NCBI GenBank assembly: GCA_001787455.1
Contig: MFXA01000026.1
Location: forward strand, 1-26,451
Direction: 5' to 3'
Origin: Candidatus Peregrinibacteria bacterium RIFCSPLOWO2_01_FULL_39_12
GTDB taxonomy: Bacteria; Patescibacteriota; Gracilibacteria; UBA1369; LOWO2-01-FULL-3
Length of the DNA stretch: 26,451 nucleotides
Under the pieces are notes generated by a model. It was not told the origin of the DNA. It made no database searches and was given only the letters and a program-made list of their open reading frames with translations. Below are positions 15,045 to 22,795 of the stretch, piece by piece (the stretch's first letter is position 1; each line of letters begins with the position of its first letter). The translations under genes and the position numbers were made by a program.

Positions 15045-16214
15045 TTAACATCCTCCAACCATATCGGGACTTTTATCGTAAGGAACAAAACCGGATTTTT
15101 TAGCCTCTTTTTGCAAATCTGCAAATTCTTTCTTGTCCAAATACTGTGTAAGATAACGGATATCAGCGGTAAATTTTGAGATGTCCCCCGCCAATTCCTT
15201 TGCCATGCGCTCCTGCATTTGTTTCGGGAAATACAGCCCTTTTTGCCTCATAAGTTCATAAGCGATATCGGCATCGCTCATTTCCGGATAATTTCTAATC
15301 AAATAAGCGGCAGTCCCCCTCATGGCGATAGAGTGCGCACATCCGCATGTTGGAGAACCGTCTTCCCTGACAAGAGTTATAACGCCGCAACAAAATTCAC
15401 ATGTAACGGTAGGTTCGGTCCCGATCTTTATATAACGCTTCAGCTCCGTATCATTGAGATCAATAGGCGCGGAACCCTGCATAGGAGCCATTTTCGACAA
15501 CTTCCCGATTGAAGTGTTTATTGCGGAAACATTCGAAAAATCCAATCCCAGCTCAGCACCATAAAAAGGATTGACAGTTGGCGTAACAAGAACAGCTATA
15601 TCACGGGAAAATTCTCCGGAAAGCTCAATTTCTTTCCCGCTCTGACCGCCCATAAGCTTTTCGCCAAGCTTAACAGCGAGCACTTGGTTGTTCATAAACA
15701 AAATAGCGACAACGACAATCAAAAGAGTATTTAAAAAATGTGATTTATCAACAGGATGAATTTTTTCATCTTCAAATCTTTCCAATAAAATCAAAATAGC
15801 TACAAGAATTAAAATTCCTGCGACTAATCGGAACCACCAAAAATAAGGAGATACAACCGCAAGCGTGGCGGACATCCCAAAATATGACAAGAAAAATACC
15901 GGACACACCGGACAAAGAAGCGTAAACAAAGAAGTTAAGCCGGACAAAGAACCGATTGCACAAGAAGCAACTCGAGCCCGCCTTACAATAATAAACAGCG
16001 CAACACCGAACCCGAAGAAAACGGAAAAGAAACCAACAAAAAGCATATCAAAAACCGTAACAGGATTCATATAGGCGATTCCATAATTAAAAAACGGGAT
16101 AGTCCAAAGTCCCAGAAAAAAAGTTTGCAAAGCGAACATCACAAACCCGCTGATGATAAGTATCAGCCAAAACCGCAAGCTCGATATAAGTATTTTTAAT
16201 TTATGCATGTACAT
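15045..16214 (-). CDS. Membrane protein with CEFCC/CGCAH domain and PDMVGGC tail
   Basis: A 389-residue protein. The first half (about 14-180) has about five helices with a CPVC motif inside one (101-104). The second half is a soluble domain with dense metal ligands: TCEFCCGV (C272, C275, C276), then CGCAHSIAMRG (C290, C292, H294), and a helix with ELMRQKGLYFPKQ. That arrangement recalls PCYCGC-type proteins, for which I know no reaction. The very end is PDMVGGC, shared with the 57-residue protein downstream. The reading frame overlaps the previous gene by 14 bases; a second ATG at 16208 (MHKLKILI) is also possible. I infer that the outer domain binds copper or another thiophilic metal. Confidence 0.8.
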   Translation of the reverse strand: MYMHKLKILISSLRFWLILIISGFVMFALQTFFLGLWTIPFFNYGIAYMNPVTVFDMLFVGFFSVFFGFGVALFIIVRRARVASCAIGSLSGLTSLFTLLCPVCPVFFLSYFGMSATLAVVSPYFWWFRLVAGILILVAILILLERFEDEKIHPVDKSHFLNTLLIVVVAILFMNNQVLAVKLGEKLMGGQSGKEIELSGEFSRDIAVLVTPTVNPFYGAELGLDFSNVSAINTSIGKLSKMAPMQGSAPIDLNDTELKRYIKIGTEPTVTCEFCCGVITLVREDGSPTCGCAHSIAMRGTAAYLIRNYPEMSDADIAYELMRQKGLYFPKQMQERMAKELAGDISKFTADIRYLTQYLDKKEFADLQKEAKKSGFVPYDKSPDMVGGC

Positions 16215-16647
16215 GTTCTTTTATACAACAAGCCATATTTTTATGTTGATTCAACTTTACCATCATATATATAACTCCACCAATATTTATCAAAACACCA
16301 AAGCCCAAAAACCAATTTTGATAATTCATAAAAGAAGCAAAACCGATAAGACCGAGAAAAGGAAAAATATTCACAAGATAATGAGCACAGCACGCGACCA
16401 TAGCGCCAATATTTACACCAGCCGAAGCTCCAACCATTTTTAAACTGTTTTCTCGTATAACCAGCCTGATTTTTTGGAAGAAATACATCTGCAAAGCAAA
16501 TCCCAGCAAAAGCGGTATAATTAAAAACCATTTATCCACAAAAAACTCCAGGGGATAAAACTTGTCAAAAGTCGTCAAAAAAAGAATCAAATAATAAAAC
16601 CCTGTCATCCCCGCTAAACTAATCGCGCTAAAAATATACGGACTCAC
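16201..16647 (-). CDS. Four-helix membrane protein with CCAH motif
   Basis: A 148-residue integral membrane protein with four helices. A cysteine pair followed by histidine, CCAHY (86-89), lies inside the third, in the context MVACCAHYLVNIFPFLGLIG. The cytosolic or outer tail has MACCIKEHVHA (C140, C141, H145, H147). The Cys-Cys-His clusters are like those of small heavy-metal transporters, and similar CCAHH-type proteins exist in other bacteria near metal genes, but it is not clearly MerT. The gene follows the DUF1573 lipoprotein gene by 18 bases and overlaps the next gene by 14 bases. I infer a copper-binding or copper-moving membrane component. Confidence 0.75.
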   Translation of the reverse strand: MSPYIFSAISLAGMTGFYYLILFLTTFDKFYPLEFFVDKWFLIIPLLLGFALQMYFFQKIRLVIRENSLKMVGASAGVNIGAMVACCAHYLVNIFPFLGLIGFASFMNYQNWFLGFGVLINIGGVIYMMVKLNQHKNMACCIKEHVHA

Positions 16648-16665
16648 AAAAACAAAAGTTAAAAA

Positions 16666-17688
16666 CTAAAAATCCAAAGTCACTTCTCCGACAGGCAAAC
16701 CGCTTATAACCAAAGGACTTGGGGATGTACCTCCCTGAAAAGTTAAAAGACCCGTTACATGATGCCCGCCGGCAGCATCAGAAAACATTTTCCAAGCAAC
16801 CGCCGCTTGTCCATCCAGCTTAGACATCAACTTATAATCAAATCCTGTTAAGTCCTCGTTATGATTATCCAGAGTCAGAACAATAAATATATCTCCACCA
16901 ACCGGATTGATATCATTCAAATCATCACCGTATTTTCCTTTAAGCTCAGAATAATTTTCAGTTGTCACACGTTCAGCCTCAAAATTTATATAATCAACTT
17001 GTTGAGATGCCTTAGTTCCGACACTATCTCCTTCAGACACTTTTTCATCAGACACTTTTTCAGTCCCAACTTCAGGCTTCCCATTAGGATACTTCGCCGC
17101 GAAATCATCCTTATAAAGAACATTTCCGGATAATGTCAGTTCGGTAACATTGCCGCTAACAACATTACCACTGTGTCCATGTGAAGCCGCCGGTTTCTTG
17201 GCATAATTCCCATTGGAAACAGAACTGGTCGTAATTGTAATAAACCTATCAATAGGACCAACCGCATCCGGACCATGCGCAAGAGGATCAAAAACAGCTT
17301 TCACGGTAAATTCTTCACCCGGAGCAACAATACCTCCCCAATTTACGGCTTCATGCATACCAAAAGCCGGGGAAGGAGTAGAATCACTCAAAGTAATTGT
17401 CGCAGTCGTGCACATGCAGGATGTATTCGCGGTTTTAATTATCAAATCGCCATCCCCGTCATTTTTAAATTTGAATAATGGCGAATCCACATTCCCTCCC
17501 TGAATATCGATATCCCCCCAGTCAAAAGTAACATTCCCGAGAGGAACAATTTTACCGCTTTCGGTTTCGTCCAATCGCGTTATATCCACAGAACCACTGG
17601 AACTGCAGGCGGTAGCAACAAAAATAGCCGAAAGGACAGCACCGCCAAATAAAATTTTTCTGGCGTGATTTTTCAAAAATGTTTTCAT
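16666..17688 (-). CDS. DUF1573 lipoprotein with a C-terminal GGHH domain
   Basis: A 340-residue predicted lipoprotein. The signal peptide ends in VATAC, with Cys28 as the lipid site; the lipobox is slightly atypical. The DUF1573 domain (about 47-195) carries CMC at 91-93 in NTSCMCTTATI, aligned with the CGC of the fusion protein at 11919-13532. A His-bearing loop, SHGHSG, and an acidic, Ser-rich linker follow. The last part (about 231-340) is a separate beta-rich domain with LTLDNHNEDLTGFDYKLM and AAGGHHVTGLLTFQG (G307-H310); I do not recognise its family. Directly downstream of csoR, it is the first structural gene, 21 bases after it. The Cys-x-Cys and His-His clusters suggest metal binding on the outer face of the membrane. 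Confidence 0.8.
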   Translation of the reverse strand: MKTFLKNHARKILFGGAVLSAIFVATACSSSGSVDITRLDETESGKIVPLGNVTFDWGDIDIQGGNVDSPLFKFKNDGDGDLIIKTANTSCMCTTATITLSDSTPSPAFGMHEAVNWGGIVAPGEEFTVKAVFDPLAHGPDAVGPIDRFITITTSSVSNGNYAKKPAASHGHSGNVVSGNVTELTLSGNVLYKDDFAAKYPNGKPEVGTEKVSDEKVSEGDSVGTKASQQVDYINFEAERVTTENYSELKGKYGDDLNDINPVGGDIFIVLTLDNHNEDLTGFDYKLMSKLDGQAAVAWKMFSDAAGGHHVTGLLTFQGGTSPSPLVISGLPVGEVTLDF

Positions 17689-17709
17689 ATTAAAATTTTT
17701 AAAAGATAA

Positions 17710-17985
17710 TTATCTACCGGAAAGCTCCCATGATTTTACAATTTCCTTAATAAACTTTTGCCTTTCCACCGAATCTTTGGAAGTAAGTTTTTCCTTGGCG
17801 CAACTGTTTAAATGGCTTTCCAAAATAAGAGGACCAATCCCCTTCAATGAACCCTGAAAAGCCAAACTTTGCGTCAAAACATCCATGCAGTACTTGTCGT
17901 TTTCTATCATTCCCATAAGACCGTCAATTTGCCCTTTGGCTTTCTTCAGCCGATTTATGACTTTCGTTTTAAACGGATCAATCAT
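17710..17985 (-). CDS. csoR: CsoR-type copper-sensing repressor
   Basis: A 91-residue all-helical protein of the CsoR/RcnR family (DUF156). The Cu(I) ligands of CsoR are all present: C33 in KYCMDVL, H58 and C62 in ESHLNSC. The C-H-C set separates it from the nickel/cobalt sensor RcnR and the persulfide sensor CstR. In the family, Cu(I) binding releases the repressor from DNA and opens expression of copper exporters. Upstream, a consensus promoter overlaps an inverted repeat of CsoR-operator style (18022-18038), which points to autoregulation. It is the first gene of the long unit that ends with copA. Confidence 0.92.
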   Translation of the reverse strand: MIDPFKTKVINRLKKAKGQIDGLMGMIENDKYCMDVLTQSLAFQGSLKGIGPLILESHLNSCAKEKLTSKDSVERQKFIKEIVKSWELSGR

Positions 17986-18021
17986 GGTTTTAAAATATTT
18001 AAGAATTACTGAGATATACGT

Positions 18022-18056
18022 ATACCCAGTATAGGTATTAACACTCGCACAGTCAA
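18022..18056 (-). promoter_or_regulatory. csoR promoter with overlapping CsoR-type operator
   Basis: On the minus strand TTGACT (18056-18051) and TATACT (18033-18028) are separated by exactly 17 bases, a very good sigma70-type promoter. The inverted repeat ATACC-n7-GGTAT (18022-18038) covers the -10 box. It resembles known CsoR operators (T/A-rich flanks with ACC...GGT arms). A repressor bound there would block RNA polymerase. The leader to the csoR ATG is about 35 bases with no clear Shine-Dalgarno site. Confidence 0.75.
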
Positions 18057-18069
18057 TAGGATAAATCCC

Positions 18070-18098
18070 TTGAATTACAAATTCCTTACTGGTAACAT
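18070..18098 (+). promoter_or_regulatory. Putative promoter of hppA
   Basis: TTGAAT (18070-18075), 17 bases, then TAACAT (18093-18098). The spacing is ideal, but the -10 matches only four of six consensus bases. It points toward the pyrophosphatase ATG at 18127. It shares the 141-base divergent region with the csoR promoter but does not overlap the operator. Confidence 0.35.
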
Positions 18099-18126
18099 CT
18101 GGAAAGTTTCTTAACCTAACAAAATC

Positions 18127-20229
18127 ATGACAGACACTCTTTCAACCAACTATTATTTTTATTCCATTTTCGGAATAAGCTTGATCGGCCTTATTGCAGC
18201 CTATTTGCTTACTAGCCACGTTCTAAAACAAAGCACCGGAAACGAAAAAATGCAGGAAATTGCGGAAGCTATTAGGCAAGGTGCTATGGCCTTTTTGAAA
18301 AGACAATACACCACCATCTCGGTACTATCTATTGTTATGGCCGCTTTAATATTCTTCGCGTATTATTTGGGAGGGAAAAACTTATCATACGGATGGCACA
18401 CAGCGGTAGCATTCATGCTTGGCGCTATAGCATCGGGAATTTCGGGATTCGCAGGCATGTACGTATCTGTAAAAGCAAACTTGCGCACTGCCGCAGCAGC
18501 CGAATCAAGCATCAATCAGGCTTTAAAAGTTGCAATAAGAGGAGGAGCGGTTTCCGGAATACTTGTAGTCGCCCTTTCACTTCTTGGAGTTGGCGGACTT
18601 TTTTATTTTTACGGAGGGTTGGATAACCCTACTGAAGTTCCTTTACTTATAGTCGGATTCGGCTTTGGAGCTTCATTCGTTGCCTTATTCGCCCAGCTTG
18701 GAGGAGGAATCTACACAAAAGCTGCAGATGTTGGAGCGGACTTGGTTGGAAAAGTTGAATCGGGAATTCCCGAGGATGATCCTCGGAATCCGGCAGTTAT
18801 CGCAGACCTGGTTGGAGATAACGTAGGCGATTGCGCAGGTCGTGGCGCCGACTTATTTGAATCTACAGCGGCGGAAAATATAGGAGCAATGATACTTGGA
18901 ATCGCACTTTTTCCGACATTCGGATTAAAAGGAATTATATTCCCTCTTGTAGCACGCGCATTCGGACTCATCGCATCAATTATCGGAGTATTAACGGTTA
19001 AAATTAAGGAAAATCAGGATCCAATGAAAGGCTTGAATAAAGGTTACGCAGTAACAACATTCTTTGCGATTTTAGGATTTTTGGCTGCAACATACTTACT
19101 ATTAAACCCGACAGAACAACCTGTTTCCGCATTGCCGGTATGGCTATGGTACTTTTTGGCGGGAATGGTTGGCATCGTAACAAGCATCCTCTTTGTATAT
19201 ATCACCCAATACTATACAGAATACAAATACAGACCGGTTAAAGAAATTGCACAATCATCGGAAACCGGAGGCGCAACAAACATCATCAGCGGATTTGCAG
19301 TAGGGCTTGAATCTACAGGACTTCCGGTATTGGTTATTTCAGCCGCACTTTTGGGATCATATTTCCTTGGAAAATCATCCGGACTTGAATCCGGCGGATT
19401 ATATGGAACAGCTGTTGCGACAATGGGAATGCTGTCTACAGCCGCATATATTTTAGCGATGGACAATTTTGGTCCGATTACAGATAACGCCGGAGGAATC
19501 GTTGAGATGTCAAAATCTCCGGAAGAAATAAGAAAACGAACAGACCGTTTGGATTCAGTCGGGAACACAACAAAAGCATTAACCAAGGGATACGCCGTTG
19601 GATCTGCCGCATTGGCCGCATTCCTTCTTTTCTCAGCATACTTGGAAGAAGTGGGAATAGAATCAATAGATTTGGCAAAACCAATGGTATTTGTGGGAGG
19701 ATTACTCGGCGCAGTTTTAATATTTGTTTTCTCCGCATACGCAATTCGGGCAGTGAGCCGCGCAGCTTACTACATAATCAATGATGTAAGAGATCAATTC
19801 AAAAACCATCCGGGTATCATGCAAGGTACGGAAAAACCGAACTATGCAAGATGCGTAGACATCTGCACGAAAGGCGCATTAAAAGAGATGGTTCTTCCGG
19901 GCTTGCTTGCAGTAATAGTTCCAACAGCAATCGGATTTATACTTGGACCTGAGTCGGTTGGCGCAACCTTAATGGTCGGAACAATCGCAGGAATAATCCT
20001 TGCACTTCTTTTAAACAACAGCGGCGGTGCATGGGACAATGCCAAAAAGTACATTGAAACCGGCGCACACGGCGGGAAAGGCTCATTTGCGCACAAAGCG
20101 GCAGTAGTCGGAGATACCGTTGGAGATCCGTTCAAGGACACGGCAGGTCCATCTTTACACGTACTTATAAAATTACTATCAACTTTGACATTGGTACTCG
20201 CCCCACTCTTCTTGATACTGCATCAATAG
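18127..20229 (+). CDS. hppA: Membrane-bound proton-pumping pyrophosphatase
   Basis: A 700-residue integral membrane enzyme with about 16 helices that couples hydrolysis of pyrophosphate to ion pumping. The substrate and Mg-binding blocks are intact: DVGADLVGKVE (201-211), DNVGDCAGRGADLFES (231-246), DNFGPITDNAGGI in the second half, and GDTVGDPFKDTAGPS near the end. At the site that sets potassium dependence the sequence reads GNTTKA, with Lys at 483 rather than Ala. This is the mark of the K+-independent subfamily, whose known members pump protons. It stands alone on the plus strand, divergent from the copper operon and convergent with the ATP synthase genes. In a fermentative small cell it could energise the membrane from biosynthetic pyrophosphate, or run in reverse. 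Confidence 0.96.
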   Translation: MTDTLSTNYYFYSIFGISLIGLIAAYLLTSHVLKQSTGNEKMQEIAEAIRQGAMAFLKRQYTTISVLSIVMAALIFFAYYLGGKNLSYGWHTAVAFMLGAIASGISGFAGMYVSVKANLRTAAAAESSINQALKVAIRGGAVSGILVVALSLLGVGGLFYFYGGLDNPTEVPLLIVGFGFGASFVALFAQLGGGIYTKAADVGADLVGKVESGIPEDDPRNPAVIADLVGDNVGDCAGRGADLFESTAAENIGAMILGIALFPTFGLKGIIFPLVARAFGLIASIIGVLTVKIKENQDPMKGLNKGYAVTTFFAILGFLAATYLLLNPTEQPVSALPVWLWYFLAGMVGIVTSILFVYITQYYTEYKYRPVKEIAQSSETGGATNIISGFAVGLESTGLPVLVISAALLGSYFLGKSSGLESGGLYGTAVATMGMLSTAAYILAMDNFGPITDNAGGIVEMSKSPEEIRKRTDRLDSVGNTTKALTKGYAVGSAALAAFLLFSAYLEEVGIESIDLAKPMVFVGGLLGAVLIFVFSAYAIRAVSRAAYYIINDVRDQFKNHPGIMQGTEKPNYARCVDICTKGALKEMVLPGLLAVIVPTAIGFILGPESVGATLMVGTIAGIILALLLNNSGGAWDNAKKYIETGAHGGKGSFAHKAAVVGDTVGDPFKDTAGPSLHVLIKLLSTLTLVLAPLFLILHQ

Positions 20230-20235
20230 GATTCA

Positions 20236-20382
20236 AGGCTTGTATAGCAGCCATGTTGAAGACAATCGCGAGGTTTCGCGGCCACGGACTCGCCACAGGC
20301 GAGGAGCGAAACCGAGCGCTTAGCGAAGCTTCACTCGGCGGGTGAAGCAAGCGTGTCTGAAACGTGGCTGCCATACAAGCCT
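20236..20382. repeat. Structured intergenic element bounded by a long inverted repeat
   Basis: The gap between hppA and the membrane-protein gene is nearly filled by one symmetric element. Its outer arms (20236-20257 and 20361-20382) are 22 bases each with two mismatches. Inside are further stems: GGTTTCGC/GCGAAACC, CTCGCC/GGCGAG and GCTTCAC/GTGAAGC. The interior is much richer in GC than the surrounding genome. It could be a bidirectional terminator for the two convergent genes, a small mobile palindromic element, or a structured RNA. There is no coding potential of note. The right arm reaches the first two bases of the stop of the downstream gene. Confidence 0.75.
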
Positions 20383-21277
20383 ACACCTTTACAATCTTAA
20401 TCCTCTTTTCCATCGATTTGGGATAGTCCTTATAAATCCCGACGCGATAATCCTTGTCTAACTGCAATTGATCATTCCCATATCTTCTAAATGCAGTTTC
20501 GGGATAATATTTAAGTTTCCCAATCGCCTCGAAAACTTTTTGAACATCCGAATACGCAAGAGAATCCTCAAGAAAATCATTATTATCAACTTCATGAAGA
20601 AGAATCAAAACAAGATACAAAGAAATCGTTAACACCCCAATAACAATACCAGCCAATACCTCGCCGGTGCGTAGCGTAAACAGCAAAAATACCAACGCGG
20701 AAGCCAAAGCCGTCAAAATAACCCAATGTATTCTATGAACAACCCGAGGAGCCGAAAACGCAACAGAATGGAGAGTTTTGATTAAACTAATCTTTGCTTC
20801 ATATAAATGATCTAACGCAACCATCCCTTTTGGGTCGGAAACCTTAACCTCGATAGAATCAACAACATCAATCACATCATGAAGCTCCTTGCGTGTTTTA
20901 TTTGCATATTCAAGCAACGGATAATCCACTGCCGCAATAAGATAAGCATCAATCACATCCCCAAGTTTTTTCTTCATCGAAGGTTGAACGGATACACCTA
21001 AACTGAAAAGCGCTATCAAGTAAGCAGTTTCTTCCGCCAAATGAGACTGTAGATTCAAATAATTAGCCGTAGCAGCAGCTATAAAAAAACCGACCAAAAT
21101 AACAAAAATCATAGAAAAGATAGTGGCAAAAGTAGACACGTCAAACCCAACCGCATAGACAGGAACAACAAACGGCAAACCAAATAGAACAACCGGAATC
21201 AAAAATTTAACAAAAACTTTTTTAACGACAAACAACATATCGGCTAAAAATATATCAATTTCAAACACCCATTTCAA
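20381..21277 (-). CDS. Four-helix membrane protein, possibly DUF4239 (bestrophin-like)
   Basis: A 298-residue protein with two N-terminal helices (about 22-42 and 50-70), a long helical soluble centre (about 75-180), and two further helices (about 183-200 and 206-228). The tail is charged. The centre (AEETAYLIALFSLGVSV, with VIDAYLIAAVDYPLLEY) and the LLHEVDN motif after the last helix resemble DUF4239 proteins, which have a bestrophin-like outline; no function is established. The frame opens with TTG at 21277, 2 bases after the atpB stop. An ATG at 21238 (MLFVVKKV) is the alternative, and neither has a clear ribosome site. Placement directly behind atpB suggests co-transcription with the ATP synthase and perhaps an ion-transport role. 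Confidence 0.6.
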   Translation of the reverse strand: MKWVFEIDIFLADMLFVVKKVFVKFLIPVVLFGLPFVVPVYAVGFDVSTFATIFSMIFVILVGFFIAAATANYLNLQSHLAEETAYLIALFSLGVSVQPSMKKKLGDVIDAYLIAAVDYPLLEYANKTRKELHDVIDVVDSIEVKVSDPKGMVALDHLYEAKISLIKTLHSVAFSAPRVVHRIHWVILTALASALVFLLFTLRTGEVLAGIVIGVLTISLYLVLILLHEVDNNDFLEDSLAYSDVQKVFEAIGKLKYYPETAFRRYGNDQLQLDKDYRVGIYKDYPKSMEKRIKIVKV

Positions 21278-21279
21278 GA

Positions 21280-22038
21280 CTAATGATGAGCCGTTGTCGC
21301 TATCTTCAAAAAAACCAAAGTTAAAAAGGAAAACACAAGCGCCTGCACAAATCCGACAAAAAGCTCCAAGCCGTAAAAAGGAAGAGGCACCACATAAGGC
21401 ACCAAAAATGAAATAACCAAAAGCAAAACTTCTCCCGCAAAAACGTTTCCAAAAAGACGGAAAGAGAACGAAATCATTTTGGATAATTCCGAAACAAGCT
21501 CAAGGAATCCGACAAAACACCCGATAGGATCTCTAAAAGGATTAACAAAAAATTTACCGCCGTATTTCTTTAAACCAAGGAATGCAAATCCAAAAATCTG
21601 GATGGAAGTGACAGAAATCAATGCGAGAGCGAGAGTCATATTAACATCGGCATAAGTGGATCTTAAAATCGGAACAAACACTTCGTGCCCTTCATGCGTT
21701 TCCCAAATTCCAATACTTCCAAATCCGGGGAAAAGCCCCATCCAGTTTGAAATAATCACAAAGAAAAATATTGTCATCACAAGAGGAAAGAATTTGCGTG
21801 TTTTCTTCTCGTCACCCACTATCCCGTCAAAAAAATTGAAGAATCCGCCAATAAGAACTTCGGCAAGATTTTGAATCCCGCTCGGCACAAGAGCGTACTT
21901 CCTTCTTCTAACAAGCAGAGCTATAACAAGCCAAAAAACAATAGTCATCATGGATGCAATGAGAGTATTGCGAACCTCAAAACTTCCTATATGTGCAATT
22001 GTTTCTGACGCTAATGTTGGTGGTATAAATTCAGCCAT
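21280..22038 (-). CDS. atpB: ATP synthase subunit a
   Basis: A 252-residue membrane subunit of the Fo motor that provides the two proton half-channels. Family marks are the RSTYADVNMTLALAL block (126-140) and the essential arginine, R194, in SFRLFGNVFAGEV, which faces the c-ring. The final helices (FVGFVQALVFSFLTLVFLKIA) are typical. The length is normal for bacterial subunit a. Unusually, it is downstream of atpC and atpZ, whereas atpB is normally the first Fo gene of the operon. Subunits c, b and delta are not in this window. Confidence 0.96.
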   Translation of the reverse strand: MAEFIPPTLASETIAHIGSFEVRNTLIASMMTIVFWLVIALLVRRRKYALVPSGIQNLAEVLIGGFFNFFDGIVGDEKKTRKFFPLVMTIFFFVIISNWMGLFPGFGSIGIWETHEGHEVFVPILRSTYADVNMTLALALISVTSIQIFGFAFLGLKKYGGKFFVNPFRDPIGCFVGFLELVSELSKMISFSFRLFGNVFAGEVLLLVISFLVPYVVPLPFYGLELFVGFVQALVFSFLTLVFLKIATTAHH

Positions 22039-22053
22039 ATTATTTATTTATCA

Positions 22054-22323
22054 TTATTTTTTTGACCTTGGTTTGACACGGAATTGAGAACCGGCGATTA
22101 TATCCTTGGTTTTTCTGTAAACAACTATAAGTCCGGATGTCATAGCCAGTACAAATCCGACAAATATGAATATCGGAAACGTATTAAGCCATTTATCCAA
22201 TAACACTCCTCCAACTCCAAAAATCAGTATCGGCACAATAATCATATATCCAAGAGTGAGCGCAAGTCCGTAAGCCGACCAAACTTTCCCGTCAACCTTA
22301 TTTTTAATTTTTTTATCGTCCAT
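22054..22323 (-). CDS. atpZ: AtpZ/AtpI-type ATP synthase accessory protein
   Basis: An 89-residue protein with two helices (about 18-42 and 48-70) separated by DKWLNTFP, and basic ends. This is the layout of the AtpZ/AtpI proteins that accompany ATP synthase operons and help c-ring assembly or Mg/Ca transport. The GVGGVLLDKWLNTFPIFIFV segment is characteristic. It precedes atpB by 15 bases, the usual I-B neighbour order, so this pair seems to have moved together to the far end of the operon. Confidence 0.8.
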   Translation of the reverse strand: MDDKKIKNKVDGKVWSAYGLALTLGYMIIVPILIFGVGGVLLDKWLNTFPIFIFVGFVLAMTSGLIVVYRKTKDIIAGSQFRVKPRSKK

Positions 22324-22344
22324 ATTTTTCTGGTATTTTGCGGG

Positions 22345-22785
22345 CTACTGTTCCATACTTCCCCTATGTCCACCTCTTCTATTTTTCCTCGACACCTTTA
22401 ATCTGGATAAAGCCCTTTCAAAATAAGCGACAGCTTCGGTATAACCCTCAGCATCCTGCCTCTTTTCTGTCATAAGTTTTCTAGCTTTTTCTTTTGCTTC
22501 CTCGGCGCGCTTCTCATCAATTTCTTCGGCACGTTCAGCCGCGTCGGTTAAAAGCATCATAGATTTTCCATCAACTTCCAAAACTCCTCTCGTCACAGAA
22601 AAATATTCAATATTCCCATCTTTTCTGATTTTTAATTCTCCCGGCTGAATCGCTGAAATAATAGGAACATGATTAGGCAAAACAGTAATTTCTCCCTGAA
22701 CCGTAGGAAAAGAAACACTTTCAACCTCGCTATCATAAATAACTTTTTCCGGCGTAACTATTTTTAAACCCATCTTTTTCTTCAT
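22345..22785 (-). CDS. atpC: ATP synthase subunit epsilon
   Basis: A 146-residue central-stalk subunit. The N-terminal beta domain has the family pattern LKIVTPEKVIYDSEVESVSF, GEITVLPNHVPIISAIQPGEL and the VTRGVLEV strand. The C-terminal part is the usual pair of helices (DEKRAEEAKEKARKLMTEKR onwards), which can brake ATP hydrolysis. The tail is extended and basic (SRKNRRGGHRGSMEQ), an unusual addition. The start lies 10 bases after the atpD stop. The protein begins MKKKMGLKIV, so Met5 is a possible alternative start. Confidence 0.94.
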   Translation of the reverse strand: MKKKMGLKIVTPEKVIYDSEVESVSFPTVQGEITVLPNHVPIISAIQPGELKIRKDGNIEYFSVTRGVLEVDGKSMMLLTDAAERAEEIDEKRAEEAKEKARKLMTEKRQDAEGYTEAVAYFERALSRLKVSRKNRRGGHRGSMEQ

Positions 22786-22795
22786 ATAAAAATTT

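Noticed and set aside
16201..16647. Naming the CCAH membrane protein MerT (mercury transporter)
   Set aside because: The Cys-Cys motif is in a different context from MerT and no mer genes are present; the copper context fits better.
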